NCBI GenBank assembly: GCA_045613065.1
Contig: JAZLAH010000038.1
Location: 1 to 58,272, forward strand
Reading direction: 5' to 3'
DNA from: Fimenecus sp045613065
Lineage (GTDB): Bacteria > Bacillota > Clostridia > Oscillospirales > Acutalibacteraceae
Length of the DNA stretch: 58,272 bases
Shown: piece by piece, positions 49,396 through 58,237 of the stretch
Layout: the number at the start of each line of letters is the position of its first letter
Numbering within the stretch: the first letter of the stretch is position 1
Notes under the pieces: generated by a model
Told to the model about the DNA's origin: nothing
The model's database searches: none
The model's input: only the letters and a program-made list of their open reading frames with translations
Translations under genes and position numbers: made by a program

Positions 49396-50575
49396 TATAT
49401 CTTTCCTTAACCTTACCTAAAATTTTCATACCTTCAATGATTTTTTCTTTTGAAGGAGTTGAGAAATTCATTCTGAAACAGTTTGTTTTTTCGTCATTAA
49501 TCATAAATGCTGTTCCAGGAACAACAGCTACTTTATTTGCAATACATTCTTTTACAAAATCGAGCATATCAACATTTTCAGGTAACTCACACCATACGAA
49601 AAGTCCACCTTCAGGACGAACGTATTTCACAAAATCACCTAATTCACTGTCGATAAGGTCGCACATAAGGTTCAATTTTTCACCATAAATACCACGGATT
49701 TTTTCAATATGTGCATCGACGTCATTCTGTTCCATCCATTTGTCAACGAGCATCTGTGAGAAAACAGGAGTGTGAACGTCAGCAGCTTGCTTACCAACAG
49801 TCATTTTAGCAATAATCTTTGATGGTGCAACAATATAACCAACACGGATGCCAGGTGCTAAAAGCTTTGAGAAAGAACCTGCATAGATTACGATTCCATC
49901 TTCATCAAAACTCTTGATTGATGGAACGTCTTCACCTGAAACTCTTAAATCACCATATGGGTTGTCCTCAAGAATAAGTAAACCATATTTTTTAGCAAGT
50001 TCATAAACTGCTTTTCTTTTTTCTAAACTCATTGTAGCGCCTGATGGATTCTGGAAATTAGGGATTGTATAAATAACTCTTGGCTTTTCAGCATTCTTAA
50101 TTGCTTCTTCCAATGCTTCGATGTTCATTCCATCTGCTTCAACAGGCACACCTGCAAGTTTACAACCATATGAACGGAAACAGTTAAGAGAACCGATAAA
50201 TGATGGACATTCACAAATAACTGTGTCACCAAAATCGCAAAGTGCCTTTGTTGCAAGGTCCATAACCTGCTGTGCACCTGATGTGACAATAAGTGAGTCG
50301 AAATCTTTACCTATATTATATCTGTCCTTAACAAAGGCAGTAAGTCTGTCGATAAGTGGTCTGTATCCTTCTGTTACGCCATACTGTAAAGCTGTGATAG
50401 GAGAAGTTTCAAAAATTTCTGCTGAAATCTTTTTAACCTCATCAACAGGGAAAGCTGTAGCGTCAGGATTACCTGCTGCAAAAGGAATAATAGATGGGTC
50501 CTGAGTTGCCTTCAAAATCTCACGGATAGCAGATGGCTGAAGCTCAGAAATTCTTTTTGAAAAATAATAATTCAT
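49388..50575 (-). CDS. PLP-dependent aminotransferase, class I (LysN/AadAT-like)
   Basis: A 395-residue fold-type I aminotransferase. Key elements: ITSGAQQVMDLATKAL, YTIPNFQNPSGATMS (Asn of the PLP Asp/Asn pair), ILEDNPYGDLR, and the Schiff-base Lys in YAGSFSKLLAPGIRVGY. The closest group is the 2-aminoadipate/aromatic aminotransferase family (MocR-like without the DNA-binding domain). It leads the cluster with rsmA, TSCPD and cca and has its own promoter. Amino-acid specificity is not readable. Confidence 0.9.
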   Translation of the reverse strand: MNYYFSKRISELQPSAIREILKATQDPSIIPFAAGNPDATAFPVDEVKKISAEIFETSPITALQYGVTEGYRPLIDRLTAFVKDRYNIGKDFDSLIVTSGAQQVMDLATKALCDFGDTVICECPSFIGSLNCFRSYGCKLAGVPVEADGMNIEALEEAIKNAEKPRVIYTIPNFQNPSGATMSLEKRKAVYELAKKYGLLILEDNPYGDLRVSGEDVPSIKSFDEDGIVIYAGSFSKLLAPGIRVGYIVAPSKIIAKMTVGKQAADVHTPVFSQMLVDKWMEQNDVDAHIEKIRGIYGEKLNLMCDLIDSELGDFVKYVRPEGGLFVWCELPENVDMLDFVKECIANKVAVVPGTAFMINDEKTNCFRMNFSTPSKEKIIEGMKILGKVKERYIG

Positions 50576-50606
50576 AATGTTTCACCTGAAAAAATAATTT
50601 GAGAAT

Positions 50607-50635
50607 ATTTTATCACAATATAAATTGTATTTCAA
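50607..50635 (-). promoter_or_regulatory. Sigma-A promoter of the aminotransferase-rsmA-TSCPD-cca operon
   Basis: Minus strand: -35 TTGAAA (50630-50635), a 17-bp spacer, and -10 TAAAAT (50607-50612) with extended TGA. Confidence 0.75.
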
Positions 50636-50740
50636 TAATTACTAAAATTAAAAAAGTTTTTATTTATTCTTTCCTTTTCGACAATATAGTGATAATATAT
50701 ATGGTAAAATATGTCAAAATTGGTAGAGGAGAGATGGATT

Positions 50741-50971
50741 ATGACACAATTTGTACGAAAATTAGATAATATGGGTAGAATAGTACTTCCTGCAGAATAC
50801 AGAAAAAAGACAGGAATTGATGATTTGGCAGAAGTAAGAATTACTGAAAAAGACGGAAAAATCATTATTGAGAAACTTGCTCCTTGCTGTAAAATGTGTG
50901 GTGGAGAAGAAAATCTCAATAAAGAAATGGAAATTTGTGAAGAGTGTATTGCAAAAATCAAGGCGCTTTAA
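50741..50971 (+). CDS. AbrB/SpoVT-family regulator with C-terminal Cys ribbon
   Basis: A 76-residue protein. The swapped-hairpin AbrB DNA-binding domain covers residues 1-50: RKLDNMGRIVLPAEYRKKTG and the following beta strands. A Cys ribbon, CCKMCGG and CEEC, ends the chain and probably binds zinc. Such proteins are global transition-state regulators in Firmicutes. I placed the start at ATG 50741, with GGAGAG upstream. A TGGTAAAAT extended -10 box is at 50702-50710. Confidence 0.87.
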   Translation: MTQFVRKLDNMGRIVLPAEYRKKTGIDDLAEVRITEKDGKIIIEKLAPCCKMCGGEENLNKEMEICEECIAKIKAL

Positions 50972-50977
50972 AAAAAT

Positions 50978-51018
50978 AAAGACAGGAAATGAGGAAAAAC
51001 TCAAATCCTGTCTTTTTT
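50978..51018. terminator. Bidirectional terminator between the AbrB-like and GH43 genes
   Basis: Outer stem AAAGACAGGA with TCCTGTCTTT, an inner TGAG/CTCA pairing, and T-rich ends on both strands. Confidence 0.85.
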
Positions 51019-51938
51019 CATTGTCCGAAATGTTGAATTAATGCTTCATATTGCTCGTCTGTGATAGATGTAATGGCTCCATGACGAGGATTAAAATCCA
51101 TACTGTAATCGTCAGGGTTTACAGGTAAGAAATTTTCAAAATCTGTTGTCTGTTGCATAAAGAATCGGTCAGTGCTGTATTCATCCATAATCATTACCCA
51201 TTGGTCTGTGCCTGTAATATTATAGATTTCACTACCCTCAACACCTGTTTTTGCAAGAGAAACTATAACTGGCTTATTTTCATAAGGTCCTGTTAGATTT
51301 TCAGATGTGACATAGGCAATAGTCTGGCTTTCTTCGTATTTGAAATAAAGATAATATTTACCATTATTTTTGCTAAATGCTATATCTCCGTCAATAGTCT
51401 GTATTCCTGGACGTTCATATAAAAGTTTTGGTTCTGTTATTGTCTTGAAATCGGATGTGTGTGCATAGTACATCTGTGCAACATCATTTTTCTCATCAGA
51501 ATGAGCCCAATATACCATATACATCTGTTCTTTTTCATCCCAAATTGCTTGTGGAGCCCAAGCTCGTGTAGTGGTGGAAAAGTCTCCACCAAAATCGCGG
51601 ATATCAATAATTGTTTCGTCTGTCCAATTGATTAAATCACTTGATTTCCAAGTAACAAGTGCATGATTTGAAGTCCAGCCTTCACAACTTCTCATATCTG
51701 TACCGATAATGTAGTAATATCCGTCTTGACCTTTTACGATGTATGGGTCACGAACACATTGTTTGCCTTTTGTCTGGATAATAACAGGTTGATTGTTGTT
51801 AAGTGCTTCGAAATTATATCCGTCACTACTTACTGCAAAGTGAATTCTTTCCTGTTGTGGCTCATTTCCCACGAAATAAGCAAAAAGATATTTGCCACTC
51901 TGGCTTTTTGCAGGAACTGCATATTTTATATTATTCAT
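51018..51938 (-). CDS. Glycoside hydrolase family 43-like protein
   Basis: A 306-residue five-bladed beta-propeller protein related to GH43 arabinosidases and xylosidases, with no signal peptide. Motifs: VRDPYIVKGQDGYYYIIGTD (catalytic base Asp), SFDTTTRAWAPQAIWDE-like TRAWAPQAIWDEKEQM, TIDGDIAFSKN, and GVEGSEIYNITG (acid Glu). I placed the start at ATG 51938 behind AAGGTGA; the GTG at 51947 would overlap that site. Its promoter (51974-52002) is touched by a perfect dyad, so sugar-dependent control is likely. No transporter is adjacent. Confidence 0.8.
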   Translation of the reverse strand: MNNIKYAVPAKSQSGKYLFAYFVGNEPQQERIHFAVSSDGYNFEALNNNQPVIIQTKGKQCVRDPYIVKGQDGYYYIIGTDMRSCEGWTSNHALVTWKSSDLINWTDETIIDIRDFGGDFSTTTRAWAPQAIWDEKEQMYMVYWAHSDEKNDVAQMYYAHTSDFKTITEPKLLYERPGIQTIDGDIAFSKNNGKYYLYFKYEESQTIAYVTSENLTGPYENKPVIVSLAKTGVEGSEIYNITGTDQWVMIMDEYSTDRFFMQQTTDFENFLPVNPDDYSMDFNPRHGAITSITDEQYEALIQHFGQ

Positions 51939-51953
51939 TTTTGTCACCTTATT

Positions 51954-51974
51954 TTAATTGAACTTTTCAATTAA
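51954..51974. promoter_or_regulatory. Operator-like perfect dyad before GH43
   Basis: Arms TTAATTGAA and TTCAATTAA with a central CTT. The dyad touches the -10 box and covers the expected transcription start of the GH43 gene. Confidence 0.6.
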
Positions 51975-52002
51975 GTATAACGAAAAAACACATAAAAGTC
52001 AC
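51974..52002 (-). promoter_or_regulatory. Sigma-A promoter of the GH43 gene
   Basis: Minus strand: -35 GTGACT (51997-52002), a 17-bp spacer, and -10 TATACT (51974-51979). Confidence 0.65.
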
Positions 52003-52066
52003 TTGACGGGATGTATAAATAAATTACTGTTTTTTTGTACAGAATGATTGGAAGTAGATATAATAT

Positions 52067-52091
52067 TGGCTCCCTCTAACAAGGGAGCCAA
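52067..52091 (-). terminator. Stem-loop after the second LRR gene
   Basis: A perfect ten-base stem, TTGGCTCCCT with AGGGAGCCAA, and a five-base loop. The U-tract on the minus strand is poor (TATTATATC), so termination may be weak. Confidence 0.65.
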
Positions 52092-52112
52092 TGTAAAATC
52101 ATTAAATTTTAA

Positions 52113-53948
52113 TTAGTTTTCATAAATCTTTGTTGTTCTGAAAATACTACGGAATAAACCGCCGATTTTATCAAAGAAACCTGATTTTGAGTACATTTCA
52201 ACACTATTACGAGCTAATTCGTTACCGTTTGCATCACAGAGGATTGCTGTAAAGGTAGTCCAACCCTTCTTCTTTGCAATAATTTCAAGATCTGACCCAT
52301 CTGCATCTTTGTTAAAGTTTTTATTGTTTGATTCCCATTTTACATATGAATCATCTGGAGCATTACCATTAACAACTGCATGAAGAACAATACCGTCTTT
52401 GTTACGAAGTTCTGTTCTTGATGGAGTTTGAATTGAGAATGTATAGTCATATTCTTCTACAACTGCATAATAGTTTAAATGTGTTGTTTTAAAAACAAGA
52501 TAACCATTCTCATACTTTGTAGGCATCTTTTCAATTGAATCTGTTTCTGTATTTACAGAGTACACAGATGAATAACTTGGGTCATAGTCTTTTGGAAGAG
52601 GTATTTTAATTTCTACTTTACTATTTGGTTGTGTCACTTCACCATCAACAGTCATTATAATGTCATAAATGGATGTCTTTGCTGCATCAAGCTTTGTATT
52701 GATAATATCAAATGCAGCATCATTAAGTGATTTTTCAACTATGATTTTTACTTCACCATCATAATGATTTTTAGTATATTCCATTGATATACCTGTGTTT
52801 TTATCAGTTACAGTTGTTTTTACAAGCATAGGAATAATTTCTTGTGCAACAACTTCGTCACAAGAAGTACATTTCTGTACGCTTTTACCATTTGCTTCAT
52901 ATGTAGGTTCAAGAGCTGTTTCCCATTCACCTGCTGTATGACCAGTCGCAGGAATAATTGCTGATAAACCATTAGTAGCACCACAGATTTCACATTCACT
53001 GTAAAACTTACCAGGTGTTGTACAACCAGCAGGTGTTATAACTGTTATGATTGTGTGACCAGTTGCAGGAATAACTGTTGGTGAACCTGAAATATCACCG
53101 CACTTTAAACAAGTATATGCGATACAACCATCTTCTGTGCAAGTTGGTGGAGTTGTTTTTGTGTAATAATAGTGACCAGTTGCAAGTTCTACAACTGTAT
53201 ATTCATAAGGACAGAATTCGCAATGATATTTTATAGGTCTATCTTCAATACAAGAAGCTGGTGGTTCATCCATAATGTACATTTCGTGATATTGTACTTG
53301 CACACCAGTTAATGGTTCGTTACCTGTAAGAATCGTCACATTGCTCCAATTGCCACCACAATAATATACTTTTTTAAGATTATTACAGTCTGCGAATGCA
53401 CGTCTGTCAATAAGTGTTATGTTACCTGCGAGTATTACAGTATCAAGGTTTGAGCAATTCATAAATGTCGCACTGTTGATTTGTGTAACGCCATAACCGA
53501 TTCTAACTTTTGTGAGATTTGTGCAGTCGTTAAAAGCACCGTTTTCCAAGGATAATACACTATTTGGAATTGTAATCTCTGTAAGTTGTACACATTTTCT
53601 AAACGCACTATTTCCAATAGTTGTTATACTATCAGGAAGTTCTATATTGGAAAGGTTTGAACAGTTGTAAAAAGCGTAATTTCCAATAGTTGTTACGCCA
53701 TTTTCAATTATTACAGTTTGTATTGAATTTCTATAATCTTTCCATGGACAATTACTATAATCATAACTTGTCATTGCACCTTGACCTGAAATGGTTAATG
53801 TACTTGTTGAGTCATCAAAAGTCCAAGTAACATTTTCACCACAAGTACCTGAGGTTGCTGCACTTGCTGTGAACACTGACATTGGGATAATTGAGATTAC
53901 CATTATCAATGCCAAGAGGACTGATAAAAATTTGTTTAATTTTTTCAT
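52113..53948 (-). CDS. Secreted BspA-type LRR protein with shared C-terminal module
   Basis: A 611-residue exported protein. Signal peptide (1-31), the cap module SGTCGENVTWTFDDSTSTLT, and about five LRR_5 repeats (residues 85-215). Then three to four short Cys-rich repeats of the HTxGEWE/C-x-x-C type (ATGHTIITVITPAGCTTPGK, ECEICG). A following domain (residues 385-495) is Ig-like. The last 105 residues hold the KDGIVLHA Ig-like unit and SKSGFFDKIGGLFRSIFR tail shared with the cohesin-like protein. A consensus promoter drives it. Confidence 0.88.
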   Translation of the reverse strand: MKKLNKFLSVLLALIMVISIIPMSVFTASAATSGTCGENVTWTFDDSTSTLTISGQGAMTSYDYSNCPWKDYRNSIQTVIIENGVTTIGNYAFYNCSNLSNIELPDSITTIGNSAFRKCVQLTEITIPNSVLSLENGAFNDCTNLTKVRIGYGVTQINSATFMNCSNLDTVILAGNITLIDRRAFADCNNLKKVYYCGGNWSNVTILTGNEPLTGVQVQYHEMYIMDEPPASCIEDRPIKYHCEFCPYEYTVVELATGHYYYTKTTPPTCTEDGCIAYTCLKCGDISGSPTVIPATGHTIITVITPAGCTTPGKFYSECEICGATNGLSAIIPATGHTAGEWETALEPTYEANGKSVQKCTSCDEVVAQEIIPMLVKTTVTDKNTGISMEYTKNHYDGEVKIIVEKSLNDAAFDIINTKLDAAKTSIYDIIMTVDGEVTQPNSKVEIKIPLPKDYDPSYSSVYSVNTETDSIEKMPTKYENGYLVFKTTHLNYYAVVEEYDYTFSIQTPSRTELRNKDGIVLHAVVNGNAPDDSYVKWESNNKNFNKDADGSDLEIIAKKKGWTTFTAILCDANGNELARNSVEMYSKSGFFDKIGGLFRSIFRTTKIYEN

Positions 53949-53988
53949 AATTTTTCCTCCGCTTTAATTGATTAAACAGGTATTTTTA

Positions 53989-54017
53989 ATTATAGTTCTT
54001 TTGGAAAAGTTTGTCAA
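53989..54017 (-). promoter_or_regulatory. Perfect-consensus sigma-A promoter of the second LRR gene
   Basis: Minus strand: -35 TTGACA (54012-54017), a 17-bp spacer, and -10 TATAAT (53989-53994). It is the best promoter in the window. Confidence 0.88.
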
Positions 54018-54106
54018 TGTTATGGTTAATTTATAAGATGAACTATATTTGTTGAAAGAGATTTTTCATTTCGTTTAGAATGACACAATAACTGTATAGT
54101 TTTTTA

Positions 54107-54135
54107 TTGATTTTAATTTATATATATGTTAAACT
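54107..54135 (+). promoter_or_regulatory. Promoter of the GH36-GH4-PfkB operon
   Basis: -35 TTGATT (54107-54112), a 17-bp spacer, and -10 TAAACT (54130-54135) with extended TGT, 34 bp before ATG 54169. Confidence 0.65.
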
Positions 54136-54168
54136 TACTGTGTATGAAAGATTTTAGGGGGTATTACC

Positions 54169-55875
54169 ATGTGTAATTTTTATGCTGACGTAAAAGAAAA
54201 TGGTGCAATTGTTCGTTGTAATAATTTTGACAACAAGTTTTTCTCATTTAAATATGAAAAAACTGATGATAGCATCAAAGGTGTGCTTACTGCAAAGAAA
54301 AACTTTGAAATGGTGACTTGCGTTTTAGAATATGAAAAGGATTTTGACAATGACGACCTTTTCTATGCAAATGGTTATCAGGCTTGGACAACATCTCGTG
54401 AATTTTCAAAGAATGATACATTTGATGGTCTTCTTGAGCTTGCAAAAATAACAAAGTTCACTGCTCATTTTGTAGGACTTTCAGGCGACTATCATTTTGC
54501 ATCCGGTTATGGTGAAAAAGGTAAATTCCATGGTTATACATATTGCTATTTCCGTGAAAAAGGCGAAAAAGAAATCAAACTTTACGGTTCAAAGAGTGAA
54601 CGTAAGGGCTTTACAGTCTTTGAAGTTGATATGAACGGTGGAAAGTTCAGAGTTACAAAGGATGTTGAAGGCCTCAAACTTAAAGAAGGTCAGGTATATG
54701 AAATGTTTGATATCGCAATTATCGAAGGCGGTATGGACGAGGTTATGGATAAGTATTTCTTCGACTTTGTCGGTTGTAAAAAACCTGCTATCAAACATCT
54801 TTCAGGTTACACATCATGGTATAACTATTTCCAGAATATCAACGAAAATATCATTATCCGTGACCTTAATGGTCTTGACAGAGCAAGTGAAGAAGTAAAC
54901 ATCTTCCAGGTTGATGACGGATATCAGCACGCTGTTGGTGACTGGCTTATTACTGACCACAAAAAATTCCCTAAAGGTATGAAATATATTGCTGATGAAA
55001 TTCACAAGAGGGGCTACAAGGCAGGTATCTGGCTTGCTCCTTTTAGTGCGCAGACATCTTCAATTATTGCAAAGAAACATCCTGACTGGCTTATCAGATG
55101 GAACAAAACAGGCAAAAAGATGCTTGGCTGTCAGGGTTGGGGTGGTGCATATACACTCGATATTTACAATCCTGATGTTCGTGCATACATAAAGAAAGTT
55201 TTCGATACAGTTCTCAATGTATGGGGCTATGATATGGTTAAGCTTGACTTCCTTTACAGCCAGTGTATCGAACCTCGTAACGGTAAAACTCGTGGCGAAA
55301 TTATGTGTGACGGTGTAGATTTACTCCGTGAAGCTTGTGGTGACAAGTGGATTCTCGGTTGCGGTGTACCTCTTGGTGCTTGTATGGGCATCTTTGATGC
55401 TTGTCGTATCAGCTGTGACGTAAACAAGAATTGGAAATTCGAGCTTAAAAAGAGCCTTAACATTAACTCAATCGTTACATGTGTTAGAACAAATGCTGAA
55501 ATGCCATCATCACAGAATGCGATTACAAACACAATTTTCCGTAATCACCTTGACGGCAGAGCATTCTGTAATGACCCTGACGTATTCTTCCTTCGTGATA
55601 TCAACATCGGATACAACTGGGAACAGAAGCTTCTTCATGGTAAAGTAAACTCTGTTTGTGGAAATGTTCTTTTTGTTTCTGACAATGCAGGTGACTTTGA
55701 CGATAATAGAATTGAACACTTAAAGGATTTCTTTAAGGATAAGAATTATAAGGTTAATCTTGCAGAATTTGAGGGAGAAGATGTGATTCGTCTTGACTTC
55801 ACAGAAGATGGTGTTGATAAGACACTCAGACTCAATCTTGATTCAGGTGAAAGTAACGTATTCGATGTTCTTTAA
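54169..55875 (+). CDS. Alpha-galactosidase, glycoside hydrolase family 36-like
   Basis: A 568-residue intracellular enzyme that would release galactose from raffinose-type sugars or galactomannan fragments. A beta-sandwich N-domain (1-200) precedes the barrel, beginning GYTSWYNYFQNINE. Motifs: IFQVDDGYQHAVGDWL, GIWLAPFSAQ, MVKLDFLYSQC with nucleophile Asp360, and CRISCDVNKNW with acid/base Asp417. No signal peptide. GGGGG precedes ATG 54169. It is first in the operon, 12 bp ahead of GH4. Confidence 0.9.
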   Translation: MCNFYADVKENGAIVRCNNFDNKFFSFKYEKTDDSIKGVLTAKKNFEMVTCVLEYEKDFDNDDLFYANGYQAWTTSREFSKNDTFDGLLELAKITKFTAHFVGLSGDYHFASGYGEKGKFHGYTYCYFREKGEKEIKLYGSKSERKGFTVFEVDMNGGKFRVTKDVEGLKLKEGQVYEMFDIAIIEGGMDEVMDKYFFDFVGCKKPAIKHLSGYTSWYNYFQNINENIIIRDLNGLDRASEEVNIFQVDDGYQHAVGDWLITDHKKFPKGMKYIADEIHKRGYKAGIWLAPFSAQTSSIIAKKHPDWLIRWNKTGKKMLGCQGWGGAYTLDIYNPDVRAYIKKVFDTVLNVWGYDMVKLDFLYSQCIEPRNGKTRGEIMCDGVDLLREACGDKWILGCGVPLGACMGIFDACRISCDVNKNWKFELKKSLNINSIVTCVRTNAEMPSSQNAITNTIFRNHLDGRAFCNDPDVFFLRDINIGYNWEQKLLHGKVNSVCGNVLFVSDNAGDFDDNRIEHLKDFFKDKNYKVNLAEFEGEDVIRLDFTEDGVDKTLRLNLDSGESNVFDVL

Positions 55876-55887
55876 TAGGTGAGTATT

Positions 55888-57255
55888 ATGAAACTTGCAG
55901 TTATCGGTGGTGGCGGAGTCCGTTCAATGTTCCTTGCAAAAAGTATTGCGGGCAGAGCTGAAAAGATGGGCATAAAAGAGCTCGTTTTTATGGATAACAA
56001 TGAGAAGAAATTAAATATTTACGGCAAGATGGCGAGAGAAGTCTCTCGCCGTCTTTGTCCTGTTTTAAAATTTACATTAACTACTGACGGTAAAGAAGCT
56101 GTTACAGATGCTGATTATGTGATAACTACAATTCGTGCCGGCGGTGACAGAATGCGCTGTCGTGACGAGAGAATTGCTCTTAATATGGGTGTTCTCGGTC
56201 AGGAAACAACAGGAGCAGCCGGTTTTTCTTTTGCTATGAGAAGTATTCCTGCTTTGAAAGAATACTGTGAATTAGTTAAACAGTATGCAAAGCCGGGTGC
56301 TATGGTGTTTAATTTTACAAATCCTGCAGGTGTTGTGTCCCAGACTCTTCGTGATATGGGCTATGATTTTACGTATGGTATATGTGATGCACCAAGTGGA
56401 ATGTTAAGACGATTTGAGGAACTTTATGGTTATCCTGAAAATCACCTCCAGGCACTTTGCTATGGTCTAAATCATTTATCATTCTTTAAACACATCAAAG
56501 CAGATGGTGTTGATATTACAAGCAAGATTGTAAGTGATGACAAGGCTTATGAAAATACAGATTTACGATATTTCGACAAGGAATTTTTAATGCGAAAACA
56601 GTATGTGCCTAATGAATATATGTATTATTTCTACAATCGTGAAAAGGCAGTTGAAAATATTCTTAATGCAGAGCGTACCCGTGGCGAACAGATTGCCGAT
56701 ATCAACGAAAAAATGACAGAAGAATTGTCACTTGTTGATATTGAAAACGAGTTTGAAAAAGCACTTGAGATATTTGATTATTACTACGGACTTCGTGAAA
56801 ATTCATATATGGCAAGTGAAACAGGGGAGCAGAGAAATTCTACATGGCATTTTGATATGCATGCACCTGATGACGGTGGATATGCAGGAGTTGCACTTGG
56901 AATAATAGATGCCAAAAATTCAACTGAAAAATCAAGAATGATTGCTTGTATTCCAAATGACAATAAGGCTATTGATTTTCTCGATGAAAACGATACTGTT
57001 GAAATTTCCTGTGAAATTAAAGATGGTAAGGTCACACCTATTATGATAGGTGATGTACCTTTTGAAAATAAAGAGATTATAACAAGAGTTAAGGCGTATG
57101 AACGACTTGCATCAAAGGCAATTATAACTTGCGACAGAGAAAGCGCAGTTGATTGCTTGTACTTACATCCGCTTGTTGGCTCATATTCACTTGCGGAAAA
57201 ATTAGTTGATGAATATATTGAACTTAACAAAGATTATACGGGAGAATGGAAATGA
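55888..57255 (+). CDS. NAD-dependent glycoside hydrolase family 4
   Basis: A 455-residue GH4 enzyme, which cleaves glycosides by an NAD+- and Mn-dependent redox elimination. The Rossmann start is KLAVIGGGGVRSMFLAK. Family motifs are MVFNFTNPAGVVSQTL, YGICDAPSGM with the metal Cys, and LNHLSFFKHI with the metal His. The GIC-x-x-P pattern is nearer 6-phospho-beta-glucosidases than MelA-type galactosidases, though the link with GH36 argues for an alpha-galactoside. ATG 55888 follows AATAGGTGAG; GTG 55879 is the less likely start. Its stop overlaps the kinase start (ATGA). Confidence 0.9.
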   Translation: MKLAVIGGGGVRSMFLAKSIAGRAEKMGIKELVFMDNNEKKLNIYGKMAREVSRRLCPVLKFTLTTDGKEAVTDADYVITTIRAGGDRMRCRDERIALNMGVLGQETTGAAGFSFAMRSIPALKEYCELVKQYAKPGAMVFNFTNPAGVVSQTLRDMGYDFTYGICDAPSGMLRRFEELYGYPENHLQALCYGLNHLSFFKHIKADGVDITSKIVSDDKAYENTDLRYFDKEFLMRKQYVPNEYMYYFYNREKAVENILNAERTRGEQIADINEKMTEELSLVDIENEFEKALEIFDYYYGLRENSYMASETGEQRNSTWHFDMHAPDDGGYAGVALGIIDAKNSTEKSRMIACIPNDNKAIDFLDENDTVEISCEIKDGKVTPIMIGDVPFENKEIITRVKAYERLASKAIITCDRESAVDCLYLHPLVGSYSLAEKLVDEYIELNKDYTGEWK

Positions 57256-58157
57256 GTTTTGTTGCTGCATTTGGAAAACTGAATGTTGATTTGCTTTATT
57301 CAGGTATGCCAAGAATTCCAAACGAGGGTGAAGAAATCTACTGTAAGGATTTTAAGGTTTGTCTTGGTGGTGGTCTTCCTGCCACAATGATAAACTGTTC
57401 CCGTTTAGGTGTTCCTGCTAAAATTGGCACTTTTTTAGGTGACGATATGTTTTCAGAGTTTGCTCGTAAAGAATTAGATAAAAGTGGAACAAAATATGAA
57501 CTTTTTGAAAGTGAAAATTATCCGCTGAATGTGACTTCTGCAATTATCACAAGTACAGACAGAACTTTTGTGTCTTATGGCGGTACAGAAACATATTCTG
57601 ACGAGATGCTTGAAAAAATCTACAATGCACTTAAAGGTGCAAAGGTTGTGGCTATGCAAGAGAAGATTATTCCTGTATATAAACAACTTAAGAAAGATGG
57701 TACTATTCTTGTTCTTGATACGGGATATAGTGATGATATGTCCCTTGAGAAACACAAGGAATTAATTGAAATTGCCGATTATTACACTCCGAATATTGAC
57801 GAAACTGAAAAGCTGACAGGCACAAGGGATTATAAAGAGGCACTTAAAATCCTCGGTGAATATTTTCCGAAGCCTGTTGTGAAATTAGGTAAACTCGGTT
57901 GTGCAGGCTTTGATAATGACTATTTTGTAGTTGATAATATCGATGAGTTCAAGTGCGTAGATGCGACAGGTGCAGGAGATGCATTTCTTTCGGGATTTAT
58001 CTACGGACTTTATAACGATTTTGATTTCAGAAAATGTATTCTCGCAGGTAATATCACAGGTGGCAAATGCGTTACAGGCGTTGGTTGCTTGATAGAATAT
58101 ATCGCAAAAGAGGAAATTAAAGATTATTTAGAAAAATACAATTATTTGATAAAATAG
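57252..58157 (+). CDS. PfkB family sugar kinase
   Basis: A 301-residue ribokinase/fructokinase-type kinase. The N-terminal substrate motif is AAFGKLNVDLLYSG with the CLGGGLPATMINCSRLG glycines. The C-terminal signature, VDATGAGDAFLSGFIYGL, carries the catalytic Asp and the anion hole. ATG 57252 has GGGAG at the right spacing; ATG 57246 is too near it. Overlap with GH4 shows coupling. It would phosphorylate a sugar released by the two hydrolases; galactose is not a usual PfkB substrate, so the product sugar may be another. Confidence 0.92.
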   Translation: MSFVAAFGKLNVDLLYSGMPRIPNEGEEIYCKDFKVCLGGGLPATMINCSRLGVPAKIGTFLGDDMFSEFARKELDKSGTKYELFESENYPLNVTSAIITSTDRTFVSYGGTETYSDEMLEKIYNALKGAKVVAMQEKIIPVYKQLKKDGTILVLDTGYSDDMSLEKHKELIEIADYYTPNIDETEKLTGTRDYKEALKILGEYFPKPVVKLGKLGCAGFDNDYFVVDNIDEFKCVDATGAGDAFLSGFIYGLYNDFDFRKCILAGNITGGKCVTGVGCLIEYIAKEEIKDYLEKYNYLIK

Positions 58158-58160
58158 TGT

Positions 58161-58184
58161 GTAGGGGCGATTCACGAATCGCCC
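58161..58184. repeat. GTAGGGG palindromic repeat, single-hairpin form
   Basis: GTAGGGG (58161-58167) opens a perfect nine-base palindrome, GGGCGATTC with GAATCGCCC, and a two-base loop. It matches the ends of the element at 21956-22097 in layout. The 115-bp tail of the window also holds a short CCGT/ACGG hairpin (58197-58210). Confidence 0.65.
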
Positions 58185-58237
58185 GTTGAATCCCTCCGTA
58201 AGAGAACGGACTGTTCCTATGTGTAATCAGGTGAAAT

